Shown piece by piece: positions 21,022 to 34,143 of a stretch of 64,000 nucleotides of DNA. The notes below the pieces were generated by a model that made no database searches, had not been told where the DNA came from, and saw nothing but the letters and a program-made list of their open reading frames with translations. Position 1 is the stretch's first letter, and each line of letters begins with the position of its first letter. Both the position numbers and the translations under genes were made by a program. The DNA is from Stropharia rugosoannulata (Eukaryota; Basidiomycota; Agaricomycetes; Agaricales; Strophariaceae), in NCBI GenBank assembly GCA_028532985.1, contig JANCIK010000012.1:310001-374000 (forward strand), given 5' to 3'.

Positions 21022-21629
21022 TGTAAGGGCGGATCCGTGTCTAAGCACGGATTACGCACTTGTCTCACTAAACGCACGCGCGCTCCACCTGCCCAGCTGC
21101 ACGCGCATCGCACGCACGCAACCGACAGCAACGGGCCACGACACAGAGCCAGCAACAAAGACGACCCGCGCATTCAAAAACTATACGACGCTGCACCGAC
21201 CGATCATCTATTCTTAGACACCCGAGCCGACAATCACGCCAAGGCCAAGGCCACAAGCGCCGGTCCACATGCTCGCAACACGCCTTTACCCTCTCCCTCG
21301 TCCCGCACCTCCCAAATATCCGCCTTGCCATACGATAACCACTCCTCTTTTTCATGTACCTTAATAATTACATACACGATCGTTAAAATTTACCTAGACG
21401 CACAGACCATGATTTCGTAGTATAAAACCCATGTAAATACAACGGAAAATGGCAGTTGGATTAGCTACCCTCCTCTTCGAATTCGCATCGTCTCCGCCTC
21501 GCCTTCGCTCGCTCACTCGTAAAACGTCTCAGAACGCTTCGCACGCCTCTCTTCACACACGCCCAAAAGAACTCGCACTGCATCTGTTTGCTATTTTCAC
21601 GCGCTACGTACACATTTAAATCTATTACA
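21022..21629 (+). repeat. Gypsy LTR copy 2, 608 bp
   Basis: Same boundaries as the first LTR (TGTAAGG...CTATTACA). The two are identical except for a small GC-rich patch at about 21098-21118 (13052-13071 in copy 1), which adds one base. Near-identity of LTRs means recent replication or duplication. Confidence 0.78.
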
Positions 21630-21752
21630 AGGACTTCTTACCCGTAGTGGTCCACCTCGCAGATTTCACCTTGACGCACGCGCAAGGGGCCTCGCACACA
21701 AAAACAAAATACTCACACCGCTCTCAAGAGCACCCGAGTTACAATCACTACA

Positions 21753-23728
21753 CCATGTCCCCCCCCCCCCCCTGGACGAACCATTCGAAATGGTACAGTA
21801 TACAACGTTCTCCGATGACCGGGGGTCAAATTGTCACGGTCGAAGTTCATCTGCCAGTGTCAAAAACGAGGTACCCGCATGCTGATGGATACATAGGCGA
21901 CGTCAAATGAAGCCTTTAAGGTGTGTACGAGGCAGTGTGCTGGGAAACGTCGACCTGGAATATACGTTGAATAACTCACTGTCTTTCCAGTGCTTGAGCC
22001 ATAGACACAGAATATCCATGAAACACTGAGGGTTTTTCTTCTACAGTTACTGCTCCGATAAACCATTCCAGCTAAAGTTCAAGGCTTTTACTATAAATCT
22101 AAAAATAGAATCTAATTGATTTCCAAGTTGCGCTAAGCGACTTAGTTGAGGAACATATGGAATGCTTCCACCAGCGCCAAGCTCGGGCGATGCGCCCTGT
22201 AGGGAAGTACCCAAGACGCTAGTTTCATGATATAATGGATCACCGGGGGATAACTGGGGTGTCGAGGTTCCCCCATTCCTTGATCTCCTAGTGACAGACA
22301 TGTTGGCCCCCATTCTTTCCAGCGGCTCTTTCGTCGTCATTTTATCGGCCCTCAGCCTGACCGGTATGTTCTGTCTTGTCTACTAGCGACTATAGCTCTA
22401 GAGCTGACAGAACTTGTGCAGCGGCCAACCCATTTGTGCTCCGTAGTCCTATCGCCAAGGGAAGCCTCTTCTTACGACAAACGGCTCCGACACCAGTAAG
22501 TACAGGAACTGACTATGATGTACATATCTAACTCTACGTGCTCTTCCTGTACCGGCAGTGTGACTCTCAGTGCGCGGTATTTGAGAACGCGATCAATGTA
22601 AGCTGAGTCGTGGGTTGCAATGAGGTGGCATGCAGTCTGACCGCTTCATTATAGACTTGCACCACCCCGTCATGCTTCTGCACAAATGCCGTTTCAAGCT
22701 CGTTACAGAGCTGTGTAAATTGCGCAGTGAACGCAGCACCTACGGCCGAGGTATTCGACTCCGTTGAACAGCTGGTAGACTGTGAGTTCCATTGTCATCT
22801 GCACCGTGATAGCAATGGAGGAGTAACACGTTATTATAGCATACCTAGCAGTTTGCCCAAGTGCCTCGATTGTTACACCGAATGCTCCCCAATCACCCTC
22901 CGGGTCGGCCTCTGCGCCCGCAAACACCCCAACAGCTCCGATCGCCAGTCCATCGGGAAGTGGTAGCACACCAAAGGCACCAACTTCCATCGTGCCAAAC
23001 TCGAATACAGCCACAGGAACAGGGGCAGGGAGTAACAGCGGGTTTTCGAGTGCCACTCAAACCGGAGATCCATTGGCTGGTTTGCCGTCCATCACCAGCT
23101 TGGTCACATCCACGATCAGACCTGACGATCTATCAACTTCTCCGCAATCGCAACCGACAGGAGGGTCGGCGGGACTTAGCAGTGCAGGCAGCCATATTCA
23201 ATCACTGACGTTTATTCCTCTTGGGCTTATCGCTGTCACGACTTGGATGATTGTACTGTAATAGCGAACGCGTCACCTCTTCATGTTTATCATGTTAGGA
23301 ATCTTATGATACCGTCAATTGTAACGGACACGTTGGACACTGTTTGTCAGCTCGTTTATGAATAAATTTTGTTGTAATGACCTACATTTGGTGGCGTTAC
23401 ACCCTACTTGAAAGTAAATCTCCAGTGCTTTCAGCATAGTGCCATAACAGATGCTGCAGGACCAGAACTAGAATTAACAATATCGTAATCAACAAGCAAT
23501 ATCAGTACGAGACGCCCATTTCCCTCCCGATCTCCTTCAAAATCTCGCTCGCCAACCGCTTCGCGTCAAACTCAACTGTACCAACATGGCCCCCATTAGC
23601 TGGTGCCGCAGCTTTGGTCATTTCACCGGATGTAATCCCGTTAGTTTTGCTCCCCGTCTCAATTGCGTGATGGACATCTTTGAAATCGTCTTCTAGTGAC
23701 ACCCAACATGTAGGACTCTTCCTCGGTA
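21753..23728. repeat. Host-DNA direct duplication, copy 2 (1976 bp)
   Basis: Matches 8725-10698. Its left border joins Gypsy leader sequence (…CACTACA) to the inside of the MITE right end (CCATGTCCCC...) without microhomology. Its right side continues naturally into intact Mon2, so this copy's right edge and copy 1's left edge are the original flanks. Confidence 0.95.
22300..23261 (+). CDS. CFEM-like 8-Cys GPI-anchored protein (copy 2)
   Basis: Second complete copy of the gene at 9270, with the same five exons displaced by 13,030 bp. The only coding difference seen is GCG GCC for GCA ACC at the start of exon 2, changing Thr to Ala right after the signal peptide. Its upstream sequence is only about 550 bp of host DNA before Gypsy begins, so an LTR now lies about 670 bp upstream and could influence expression. 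It is convergent with Mon2, 240 bp apart. Confidence 0.82.
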
Positions 23729-26700
23729 CAGACGCAATTTCGCACAGGACGGGGTATAGATGGAAGAGATGCGCAATAGGTGTCCGCTTCACAGAGTCGG
23801 AAATGAGCTCCCGGGGTGTAGCAGGAGCAGGAACATCAATCCCAAGAACTGGCAAAGAAAATATTTATCAGCTGCGCTGTATTGCAACACTGTATTTATT
23901 TGCCTACCTGGCTGCTGCAAACAGAACTTTGTTGGATCGTCCGAGAGCGCTGCCCACAACGATCCTGGCCAGAGACGCAGTTTAAGTATTCTTCGCAGGA
24001 TGTATAGTAGCTCTTCTTCCTTGGCCCTACGCAGTTATGTTAGAAGCGTGATTTGAAATAAACAACTGGGATAGTACCTTGGGAAAGGCATATTTCCTCG
24101 CAGCGATTCATCAGCTACAAACCCCACAAGGGAGGTCCGACAACGATTTATGAGGGATGGTAGAGACAGTGCTGCTAGCCGTTTTCGAGCATCCTCTTGG
24201 TCTGAAGCATAATTAGCACACATTAATGAAGACGAAAGAAAGTCTGGTCACCTTTGGTGACATCCGAGCAAATCAAGAACAGAAGGTCAAAGCACCAATA
24301 TGAGAACCGCTCTCGTGGAAGGAAGGTCCCGAAATCCGTAGACCCAAGGTCGGCGTAATGTGTATTAATATCAATACTCTCCAATTTTGAATGTGACATT
24401 GACATGGGGCTCGCATCGTGTTTTGACTTTTGCTTTTGAGATGGAGAAGAGCTATTTGCTGTTGTGCGAGGAGAATATGGGGGAACAGCAGCGGTGGGGC
24501 TGGAAGGTCCACTAGACACAGACGCATGCTCGTTCTCATATAACTTGCTCCCTCGCTGTAATATTTTTCCTAGTTGGGAAACAAGATTGTCTGGTATCCG
24601 TTGACCTCCTAAGTGGGGAACAACGTCAATTTCGAGGGATGCTATCAAAGCCAGGTCAAAGTTCTCCTCGGCTTCTTGGACATCAAGGGGGAACGCCTCT
24701 GCCGCAGAACTGTCAAATAGTCATCAATAAGAAATTTGGGAGTGACAAAAGAGGGCGCACCAATCAGCCAGGATACCACCACGGAAAACGTCGAGTATCT
24801 GTCTCCATATGCCTTCAATGCGATCATCAGGAATCGATTCGCCCAAAGTTTTCATCTGACCCGTGCAATCCTTCACAATACGGAGGAAGCATGTCGTAGC
24901 CGTTTTCCACAAAGGTACGTCTTTTCCGTATTTTGAGGGACTGGGACAATCGTATTTGAGTTTGATAGGTATAGAATAAGCCTAGTAGTAAGGACATAGT
25001 CCTTGTCAGTATCGAATAAAATGGAAACAAAACCAATGTAATCACAGATAAAATAGCTTCTAATGTGCCGTCCGCATAGATTGTTTCGGTCTCTTTGAAC
25101 CGGAGATAGAGGTCAACTAGTAGTGGCATTGTCTTCTTCGTAAGAGCAACATATGTAACCCGCTTCTGAGGTGTTTGCGATTGCTTTGTATTTTGAACGT
25201 CAAAGGCGGCCAAGAACGGAAGCGTAGCGTAGTTAGAAAGATCTTGCATAACTAAGGATGGTGAGCCGGGGACGCCGAAATCAATGCCCGTTATCGTATC
25301 CATAACAGCGGCCTATAAAAAGTTTTAGAAATATACTAAATATGAAGAACCGGATCTACTGACCTGAACAGGAGAGAGAGCGTCAATGTCGGGTCGATAA
25401 TCAGGCGATTCTTGGTACGTTATTACACCTAAACAATTTGTTTAGCTACACATAGTAATATGGGCGGGAGCAGCAAAAAATTCTCACCTTTCATAATTTC
25501 CACCAGCCTCGTCAACCTAGGGAGATCCCACTCCTTATTACCCACATTCTGACTGATCTTCCTCGCGCTTTGTATCACGTCTACATACGCCATCAGGCTC
25601 TCCTGCGTGAAAGGCTGATGAGGCGAGCCTTGATTGTCTTCTTGAGCTGTATTTCTCTTTGTCGCAGCTTTCCCAATCAAGTCTATGCCTTTCCATACAC
25701 GCTCCAGAGCTTCTGACACGCGGAGACGCAAAACACCCTCGACCCCTACGAAGGCATTCACCCCCTGCTCCAGAGATCGCAACGCGGGTGCGCTCACATG
25801 TCTATTGTCGAGGAGGACTGCTTCTTCGATATGCCCCACAAACACGTCCCACGCATCCGTGAACGAATCCAGTAACATGATCTTGGCTACGAGGAAGTCG
25901 GTGAAGATTGCACCAATCGAATGAAGCGCAAGGGTCTTTGACTCATCCCAAGCACGTTGACCACCAGATTCCTCATCAGTCTCTGTGTCACCGAGACGCC
26001 GTATTTTGGCCGTCAAAGAGTCGAGTAAGGGGAACATAACCTTCCACACGCACTGGTCCCAGGTCTCCAAACTGAGGGTGGCACCGTATAGCTGCATGGT
26101 CCGGAACAATGTTTGTATGGCACCGTCTCGCACCTCAGCGCGGGAATCCGAGCAGAGACCAAGGACCTCAAGCAGGAGGAACATCCACAATTCGCTATAC
26201 TCCGGCTCTTCATCGACATTTTTTCTCTTGGACTGAATCGCGTCAGACACACTCCACAGAAGGCTTGCTGCTGCCGTCAAAGCAATGTTGGTGTCTGCCT
26301 GGTGCCCAAAGTGGCCAAGCGTGGTAATGCATAGCCGAAGGTGCTCGGGAGACAATAAAGCGATCGAATCGCACACTAACGTCAGAGACTGGAAGGCGAT
26401 CTTGACCAGCCCACTGTAGCTCTTCTCTGTAGGGTTACCCAGTCCCAAGGGTAAAGGCTTGGTTCGCACCACGGGAGAAGGTGGGCTGCTAAGAACGGAC
26501 ACCGAATCCGTCGATTGGGATATTACCGTTTGAGTCGGACCACGCTCCGGAATGCTGACAGTGACAGACGTCGGGCGACACACACTTTCCAGCATCTGAA
26601 AGATGATCTCCCAGCCAGTGACTAAAGTATGTCCTGCAGCCTGTAGTATCTGATGCAACGTCTCCAGTCCCATCTTTCTCAGCTCAACGCTTGTACTTGT

Positions 26701-29700
26701 TTGCTGATAGAAAGGCAGTGCGGCATTGGGTACGACTTGCTCGGCCAGAACAGTGAGCACGCGTCGTTGTACTTCTGCCTGGGTCCCGCCACTGCTGTTT
26801 AGGTTGCGCGGAACGGCCATTAAGATATCGTCCAGCACTTTTGCAGCTTGGATGCGGATAGACTGGGGAGCAAAGCCAAGGTGCATGATGAACAGAAGAT
26901 GCGTGGTGGTGGTGTTCCAAGCAATATCTGGTGAGCGGTAAATAAGTCGATGGATGTTGAGCATTGCAACTCCTCCCAGTTTCGATATTCCAAAGTCCCC
27001 AGCTCTCTGATTGAAAGATTAAGCCACAAGAACGGGAGACAATAGATAAATTTTCTACATACAAATGTCTTGGGAATTTGTATCCCGCTAACCCTCCTCC
27101 TGTGCTGGACACTCTCTTGACTCTTGTTTCTATTAGAAACACTGAGGAAAGGGGCACCGTCTTCAGAGTCAGATGGGTTGACGGGCACCACCTCAGATGT
27201 TTGCATACCAACCATCTCCGAACTAAGCTTGCACAGTGCATTCACGAAGCTCTTGAAGGCCGAATCTTCCAGGTTCTTCGAGGAATCGAACAATCTTTGA
27301 ATAGCAAGCTGCATAGTGTCAACATCCAAATCTGAAAGAAGAGGGTGCTTGGAGGCCATCGATGTAGTCCCATTTGAAGCCTGAGAGGCGGTCCCCGAAG
27401 CAGAACGATTCGCCACCGGCCCACCGCTCATTGTACTTGGCAAGTTGCTCCCTCCACCAAAGATACCCTTCTTCGATGAGCCATGCCCGCCTCCTGTCTT
27501 CGCCATCATGGACAAAACACCGTCCGCGTTTTGAAGCGCTTCAAGAACGGCATACCAACTGTCTCCCAACGACCCGGCAAGAAACAATGAGCAGCCTAGG
27601 AGCACCTTGAGGCAAGCCATATTTCGCTCGGATAAGCCGGGAGGTTGCGTGGGTCCCCCTAGTCCGAGGCCTTCAGAAAAGGCTGCAGTAGCCGAACGAG
27701 GTGTTTGCGTTGGTGGATGCTCCACCCATGCCTCCAGGCCGGATACGACCCGGATCGGGACAGAAAATTTGGAGAGGGAATTGAAGAAAGCATCGCGGGG
27801 CGTTGTGAGGCCGAGCATGCCAGAAACATTGGTCATAGCTTGATAGCTCGCTAAAACGTCAACGAACAACTCGTCCGACAGGTTTGTTGCAATTACGAAG
27901 GATAAAGCAGCAAGCAGCGCCGGCCAAGCTTGGGAGATAATGGACTGAACAATGCGCAGTTGGTAAGTTTGGTCGTTCTTCGGCATAGTGTTCAAGTCCA
28001 GGGCTGGGGGAGCGCGGACTACCGAATCACCGGCAGCGCGAGGACGTTGGATAGCAATGTTGCTATAAATAGGCCCAGAATACGACGCAAACCCTTCGCA
28101 GAGGGAGATGATGCACTGCACACCCAGCAGATATATGTAAGATTCAGGGATTGCAGGAGCGTCTGCCTTATCCAGCTGGTCGATGCTGGGAGAAAAATGA
28201 AAAGTGGGTGACACAAAATACGCGGGACACCCACCACTGTAGTTTCATGGACGATCCATGGAGGCTTAAACCTGCCCCACCCCCAATCATCCCGACAACT
28301 CCTGAAACCGTCGCACTTGCGACACGGCCAGCCATATCCAAACCATAGGCGGCAGCCCCGGCTGCACCAGTTGTACTAGGTGAAGGATTAGGCTCCGAGT
28401 AGATCCCGACACCTCCCATTTGCGCACCAACTCCAAGAATGGCTGGTTTTTCTGTGACAAGACGTTTAAGAGCGGTGATGAGGGAGCTTACGACCTTGGA
28501 TCCAGATTCATGCTCGTCATATTTATCCCATATATTACGGATGAGCTGGGCGTCACTGCATAACCTGTTGGACAATACAAATGAGCAAAAGAAAGTGGAA
28601 GATCTTGATTCAATCACCCTCTCATGATTTCCATTGCAAGTACTCGCATCCAAATCGGTCTTGCTGGATGAGCATCGCCACCTTCTGACCCTTCTTCACT
28701 TATCAGACGTATAAGCATGGTCATAAATACTTCCACCTCCGTCTCTAGTTCCAAAGAGAACTTCTTGAGCAGGAGAAATATGACACGGGTGCATCGGAGT
28801 AATAGAGGGAAATGCGGGCGATCTGACAAAGATTTGATCAAAAGTGGACAGAGATGATGTCGAAGCAGTAGAATAAGCTCTGAATGCTAACAGGGAGTGA
28901 GAGGTTTTGCTACCACGGGTTAACTAATCGACTTACTTTGCGAAACAGTTCGTGATAATTGGTCAAAACGCTTTCAATAAGTTCCAACGCAAAAGTTTTG
29001 TGAAGAAGCTCCAACTTCAAGAACGTCGGTCTTTCTCCATTGGTAAGCAAGCACAAGTCTTCAAATACCAGAAAGGCATCTCTGGCAGAAGGGCCGAGGA
29101 GTTTTGTGTTGCCGTCGGGAAGTTGGACCTCGGCCAGACTTGATGCCAGGACTTCGTCCATTTCTGCTAGCCTATCCTCCGCCACCATTTTATCCACCAC
29201 AAACATTACTAATTGTCGTAACGTGGCCGCAGCAGTTGACGAGACGACCGCGATACGAGACTCCTGCAGCTTGAAGCAAAGTAAAAGTGCCTGTCGGATC
29301 CACTTTTAGATACATCATTGTGTGTCGAAAGTTAATTCTGCACGTACGTCCCCGAGTAAGTCTCCATGAATAGCAGGGAAATTGGGCACGAGCGAGACAA
29401 GCGTCTGGAGAATGCGCAACTGTATATCGACACCTTGTGACATAGCATCGTTCATAGTGTTGATTATGAGAGGCACGGCGGATTGGGGAACGGCTTTAAG
29501 TGAAATGAGACGTTGGAGGGATCCTAGAGATATCGCAACGACTTTCGCGTTCTTCGTAGCGCAACCCATGAACACCGGTCTTAGAAGGTCTTGCGCCTGC
29601 GGTCCATCTACGAGCCATGAGAACTTACTATTTCTATGAGAGAGACAAGACACACTTACCTGAAGCTAGGTTGGCGGTAGCCTGTTCCGGTGACGCACGT

Positions 29701-29905
29701 AGAATAGCCAAAGACTTTTCCGCCGCCTACTCGCATCATAAGTAAAATCTTCGAAGCATATATGAAGTATACAAACACCTCGCGGATCTCAGGGTGTTTC
29801 CGTCTTGTTTCACTTGCCAGAGACTATGTTCTATGTCAGTGATAGTCTATACACGGCCAATGTATATACCTGAAGCTCTGTAACCAAAAATGCAAGAGAG
29901 CTCAT
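23502..29905 (-). CDS. MON2: Mon2-like protein (Arf-GEF-like/Dopey partner), multi-exon
   Basis: Large HEAT-repeat peripheral Golgi/endosome protein, related to the non-catalytic DCB-HUS regions of large Arf-GEFs, working with Dopey in endosome-to-Golgi traffic. The start is ATG at 29905; first exons are 29905-29870 (MSSLAFLVTELQ), 29823-29779 (SLASETRRKHPEIRE), 29726-29660 (AAEKSLAILRASPEQAT...) and 29607-29348, which recreate the conserved Mon2 N-terminus. Large exons follow at about 29300-28938, 28880-28620, 28566-28240, 28187-27066, 27005-25492 and several to the stop at 23502. No stop or frame break was seen within exons. Its last 227 coding bases are duplicated at 10472-10698. The exact borders of the middle exons are approximate. 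Confidence 0.92.
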
Positions 29906-32200
29906 CTAGGAGTCCTCGAGACTTGTTCGGAGAAGAGTTCACAATTAAGGTATTAAGTGGATATTATCGGGGTAATAGTGGGTCAAGACGGAGGGGGTAT
30001 GGAGTAAGTTCAAAGTGAGTTACAAGTTCCAAGAATCAGCGCTTCAGCAATAGGCTTGCCGCTTGACAGGCCTCGGACCACGTGCAAGACCCTGACTTAC
30101 CGGCTGCTTATTCATGTATGTGGAGAATAGCGAATAGCGAATACCGGCGGGCCGAACTGCCTAATTGGGAAGCATTAAGTAATCAATGATGTCACGCATG
30201 TAGACAGTAAAATGGGAGCATTGAGGTTGCGTCGAGGCAGCGTGCATTATATAGAGCGCTTGTATAACATTTGCTGCTCATATTCCCCTTTATATAACTA
30301 TGTAACTATCCATGCTGCAGGATCCTACTTTCAAGTAAGATTTGCCTTCAAATACATGACAAATAATTATTGAAGTACATAAGTTCATAAGGAATCATCA
30401 TGAAAAACCTTGCACACATTGTAGGAAATGTGCGGGTTTTGAGTACTATTAAATGTAGGGGGCAAATGAATGCAAAAACATTTGTTGAGACTGCGATACA
30501 GCTGATGAAACACCACTTATGAACTCTCATCAGCTAAAAATCGTACGTTATTAACAATCTAATCATCCCACTACAATCTAATCATCAACGACTCGGACAG
30601 ACATCTAAGCGAGGGACATCAGGAGCTAAAGTATAAGCGGGCGGTATCCGTAGCTGATAAATCAAAAATAAATGGCAAAAAAAAGGGTCGCGGTGAAGCG
30701 AGCGGTATTCCTTGGGAAAATCTGAGAAAAATCAGGCTAAGAAAGGGTTGGGATTCTTAGACAAATAAACAGCCTGTCCGTAGCTATAGAGTGTAGTGTG
30801 TATATCTAGCAAGTGATAAGGATGATATAGAGGCGTTACGTATGACAACATCAGAGAAATAAAGAAAAATTCACAAGCACAAATAATCGTATATAAAGTA
30901 GCAGTAATCACCATACAGTGATGCCATAGAGGTAAGTCTGCCAAAACCTTACAACAGTGGATGTAAAGAGTTTGTAGGGCCATCCCAATTTCCATAATTG
31001 ATCTAATTATGTCAAAATCCTGTCTAGCCATGATAATACTAGTCAGAAATTTCAGCGGATGATGATGCATGTTACATATTACTTGAGCAAGCAATTTGAG
31101 GTAAGAATGAAGACAATGTTTAATCAGAAGAGGACTGTCTGTACATGATGACATGAAAACAAGATTCCAACACATTATAAATGGTGTCTGGTATCCTGAG
31201 AACAGTACTCTTATGTCATCCTGATCGCCAAGTTATACGGCGTCTTAAGAAATCAAAGATCTGACAACTTTGAAGAGTTATCACAATACATGTTAGTGTC
31301 AGGCGTGAAGTTTTGACAATGATGGGCCGTGTGATAACATTTTGAAGATCACTTGATATTAGTTAGGTGCCCCATGACACCTTGTGATTTGATTCAGGTA
31401 GCGTTGTAACTTGTATACACTATGTCACACTTGCTAGCTATCTATCGAAGCTTTGTTAGCACATAATTCAAACGATACTTACGAAGTAGCATCACACGAC
31501 CAACTACTGTTATTAACTTGCCGGACAGATGCTGAGTTGCATATTATAGGTCACCACATACATGATTTGGTAGGTCCTAAGATACAAATAACAACGACAT
31601 ACAGAAGTATCGCTTATAGAAATGCTAGAAACACAATATAGAGTGCGCTAATTTTTGCATAAATTGGACAATTAAATTAACCTGTATACTAGACTATAGT
31701 ATGAACATTGAATTTTTTGCGGGGTCATAACATTGAAAGGCAGACTTGACCTGAAAGCATCAATATCGGTCTCGGAACAAGGTGTAGTTTTTTGAGCAGC
31801 CTATAGTAGAATAATAACCATATTAAATATTATTCCAACTATGAACCGTTCACGTCACACTGATAGTTGTATGTAGGTTGCTTTCAGAAAGCTGATAAGA
31901 CCTCATGTGCCAAAACTTTTTTTCCAATCTCACCATTTGATGCTATCTGGGTACCTCTTACAATACACACAGAACACTTTCAGATAGGTTTACTTGTAGA
32001 TAAGAGTGTGATTAAATGCATGTTCATTCAAAATATGTACATATACTATGCTTATGGAATCGCTGGACTAATTTCCCGAACAGCTCTTTGTGATAAGAGC
32101 TTATTCCGAGACTTGCGTGTGTTTGTGGATGAGCTGGTATGATGCGGGAATATTTGTCTATTCAAGAAAGGAGTAAATGAGATTGTGTGAGGCAGAAAAA
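29906..32200. other. AT-rich gene-poor region, 2.3 kb
   Basis: Upstream of Mon2. I see no conserved protein in any frame. The open frames at 30732-31175 (-) and 31867-32142 (+) are Cys/His/Ile/Leu-rich translations of AT-rich DNA without domain or splice signals. Mon2 promoter elements must be in the first few hundred bases. It may be the decayed edge of the transposon-rich block that follows. Confidence 0.5.
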
Positions 32201-33612
32201 TTAAGGACATACGTGCTCCACCACTTGAGCAAGTTCTGTGAGCGTTTTTTTGCCAACTCACCACACGGAGCCTCGAAAAAATCTACTATTAAGGCATATA
32301 ACGCACGAAAGTTAAAGAGATTATACACCTCCATCCAATGACTGGCATCAGTTAAATTAAACGCGAGCTAGAATTAATGATGCCTTGATGAATATGACGA
32401 TTCATGAATAGCTTATTTGAAAAACATACCAAAACCGCAGTATAGGCAATGGAACGTGACGTGACCTTGCCATTCATGCCAAGTATATTGGCTACATTAC
32501 ATTTAGTTGCTTTCTTCCGAGAGTCAGCCTTTAGGCAGAGCTTCTTTCGTGCTGAGCCATTTTCATCTTCGTCATCAAATGAATCAGATGACGAAGGCGA
32601 TGTGAAGATACTAGCATATGTCTATTAGATGAGTTAGCAGAGTGTGACGAGCTGATTTGAAACAAACATACTTTTATAAGTAACCCACTTCTGAGAAACC
32701 CTTTCTCAACATCATTAGGATCCCCTCGTCCATGAGGGTAAAAACAACGAAGGAAATAATCTTCAGAGATGTTCAAAGTACCCGAACGGATCTTGGTACG
32801 AACACTTCAAGCAAAGTTTAGTTGAGTACTGAGAGGTTGAAGTGACACTTACATCTCATCGTCCCAGTTATATTCAATAGGACAGAGAAGGCGGCCTGTG
32901 ATATCATTGTTTATACCACGATCATTTCTACACTTGACGTTTAAAGGCGGGTTTGGTGTATACTCTGAATTAATCCACAATGCAAGCTCTTCTTTTATCC
33001 TCCTAACATCGTCACTGCGTGTGTCATTTGCACCTTTTTGCAGCTATGTAAATGTTAGTCAAGATGAACAATATAATTAAGTTTAAACAGATCATTACCT
33101 GCATCATATACGAATCAATATCATCGAAATTAGGGTCGTCAATGACCTTCGTGACTGAAGGGATTAGGTGTATTAGAATTTTGAAGGCTGAAAATCGACT
33201 TTGAGACCTATAGTTCTGGATTAGAAAACCACGGTGCATGCTAAGGCATTACATACTCTTGCTGTTTCTCTAGTGCGTCTGCTGATATTACCAGATCCGT
33301 GTCATCTAAGGTTTCAATTTGCTCATTACAATCATCGGCAGACTGAATGAGATCATCCAAGGAGTCGTACAGAGTTACCAGACGCCGAATTCCGCGTCCC
33401 AGCATAACTGTTGTCCTGGATAGAGTTTAAGTGCTGGGAACCAAGGATAAAGCAAATTCGACGTACGGAGGCTTTTTAGTTTTACTATGGGAGAGTTGTT
33501 TGACTTCATCTTGAGATGCGGCAAGGCGTCGTTTAAGGCGAGCAATTTCAACATTTGCGGTATTAGCTAGAGCATGCGGTCCATGATCTGGTTCAGGAGA
33601 TAAACTAGACAT
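32201..33612 (-). CDS. DUF6698-like fungal protein
   Basis: Start ATG at 33612 (MSSLSPEPDHG), stop near 32201, with about six short exons. The N-terminal exon is Lys/Arg-rich with a KRRLAASQDEVKQL helix; spliced to the next exon it reads GRGIRRLVTLYDSLDDLI. Later exons give SARSDD-like (NDTRSDDVRRIKEELALWI), GRLLCPIEYNWDDE, FLRCFYPHGRGDPNDVEKGF, SYASIFTSPSSS-like, GKVTSRSIAYTAVLLAF and WMEVYNLFNFRALYAFIVDF. This order of motifs is what I know as the Agaricomycete DUF6698 family, multi-copy and of unknown function, often near transposons. Intron limits are mostly inferred from frame changes. I assign no activity. Confidence 0.65.
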
Positions 33613-34143
33613 TGCGCGCTTCAAGACGAGAGAACTTCTCCGATAGCAATATAAATAAGTAAGTGTCTAACCTATGACTCAAAGTGACTCGTACCAGTAA
33701 ATCGGTTTCATGACACTTGATTAGAATTAACAGTACTATCAGGCTCTGAGTCATTTCTATACTGAAAAACCGGGAAACTGAATAATTTCAGGGCGCGCAA
33801 TGCGGCGACATTGCATGGTCATCACAGTCAATGTCAGCATACTTTAAAACAAAGTGACAATTCTTACCGGCTCCTTTCCCTCCGCAGCAACTTTCTTTTG
33901 CCCGCATGTGAAGTGCTCCTGCTGCTAGCAGTCATTCTGCCAACACTATCAACTTGTTAATCATGTAATGATACAGTTCAGACTACACCTTAGGAGCAAT
34001 GAAGACGATACCCTACCTTTTCAGCAATGTTTATCAGCAATGGACAAGTACAGCATTAACTTCATCTGGGAAAGCATAAATATGTCCGAATGATTTGGTA
34101 AATACAGGAAGGTACAACTATTGAATGTCAATATAGACGACGT
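33613..34143. other. Intergenic, nothing recognised
   Basis: AT-rich segment between the DUF6698-like gene start and the coiled-coil gene end, both on the minus strand. It should hold the promoter of the former. No repeat or RNA found. Confidence 0.4.

Larger units (their letters stand above)
10699..21752 (+). mobile_element. Permuted Gypsy/Ty3-type LTR retrotransposon, 11.05 kb
   Basis: Order: 3' part of pol (10699-12164), antisense gene, LTR (12976-13582), leader, gag, pol (to 20207), antisense gene, LTR (21022-21629), then 123 bp of leader ending at 21752. The segment 10699-13705 repeats as 18742-21752, so the unit period is 8043-8047 bp. A normally integrated copy would start and end with LTRs next to host DNA; instead both outer edges lie inside the element, so this is about 1.37 units of a head-to-tail array or circle. 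RT, RNase H and integrase are intact and the repeated parts are almost identical, indicating very recent origin. Pol order is RT-RNaseH-integrase, which defines Gypsy/Ty3 rather than Copia. Confidence 0.93.

Noticed and set aside
8725..23728. Target-site duplication made by Gypsy integrase
   Set aside because: Integrase makes 4-6 bp duplications; here nearly 2 kb is repeated and the element's edges are not LTR ends.
30732..31175. 147-aa minus-strand open frame
   Set aside because: Composition is that of random AT-rich DNA; no motif, start context or intron support.
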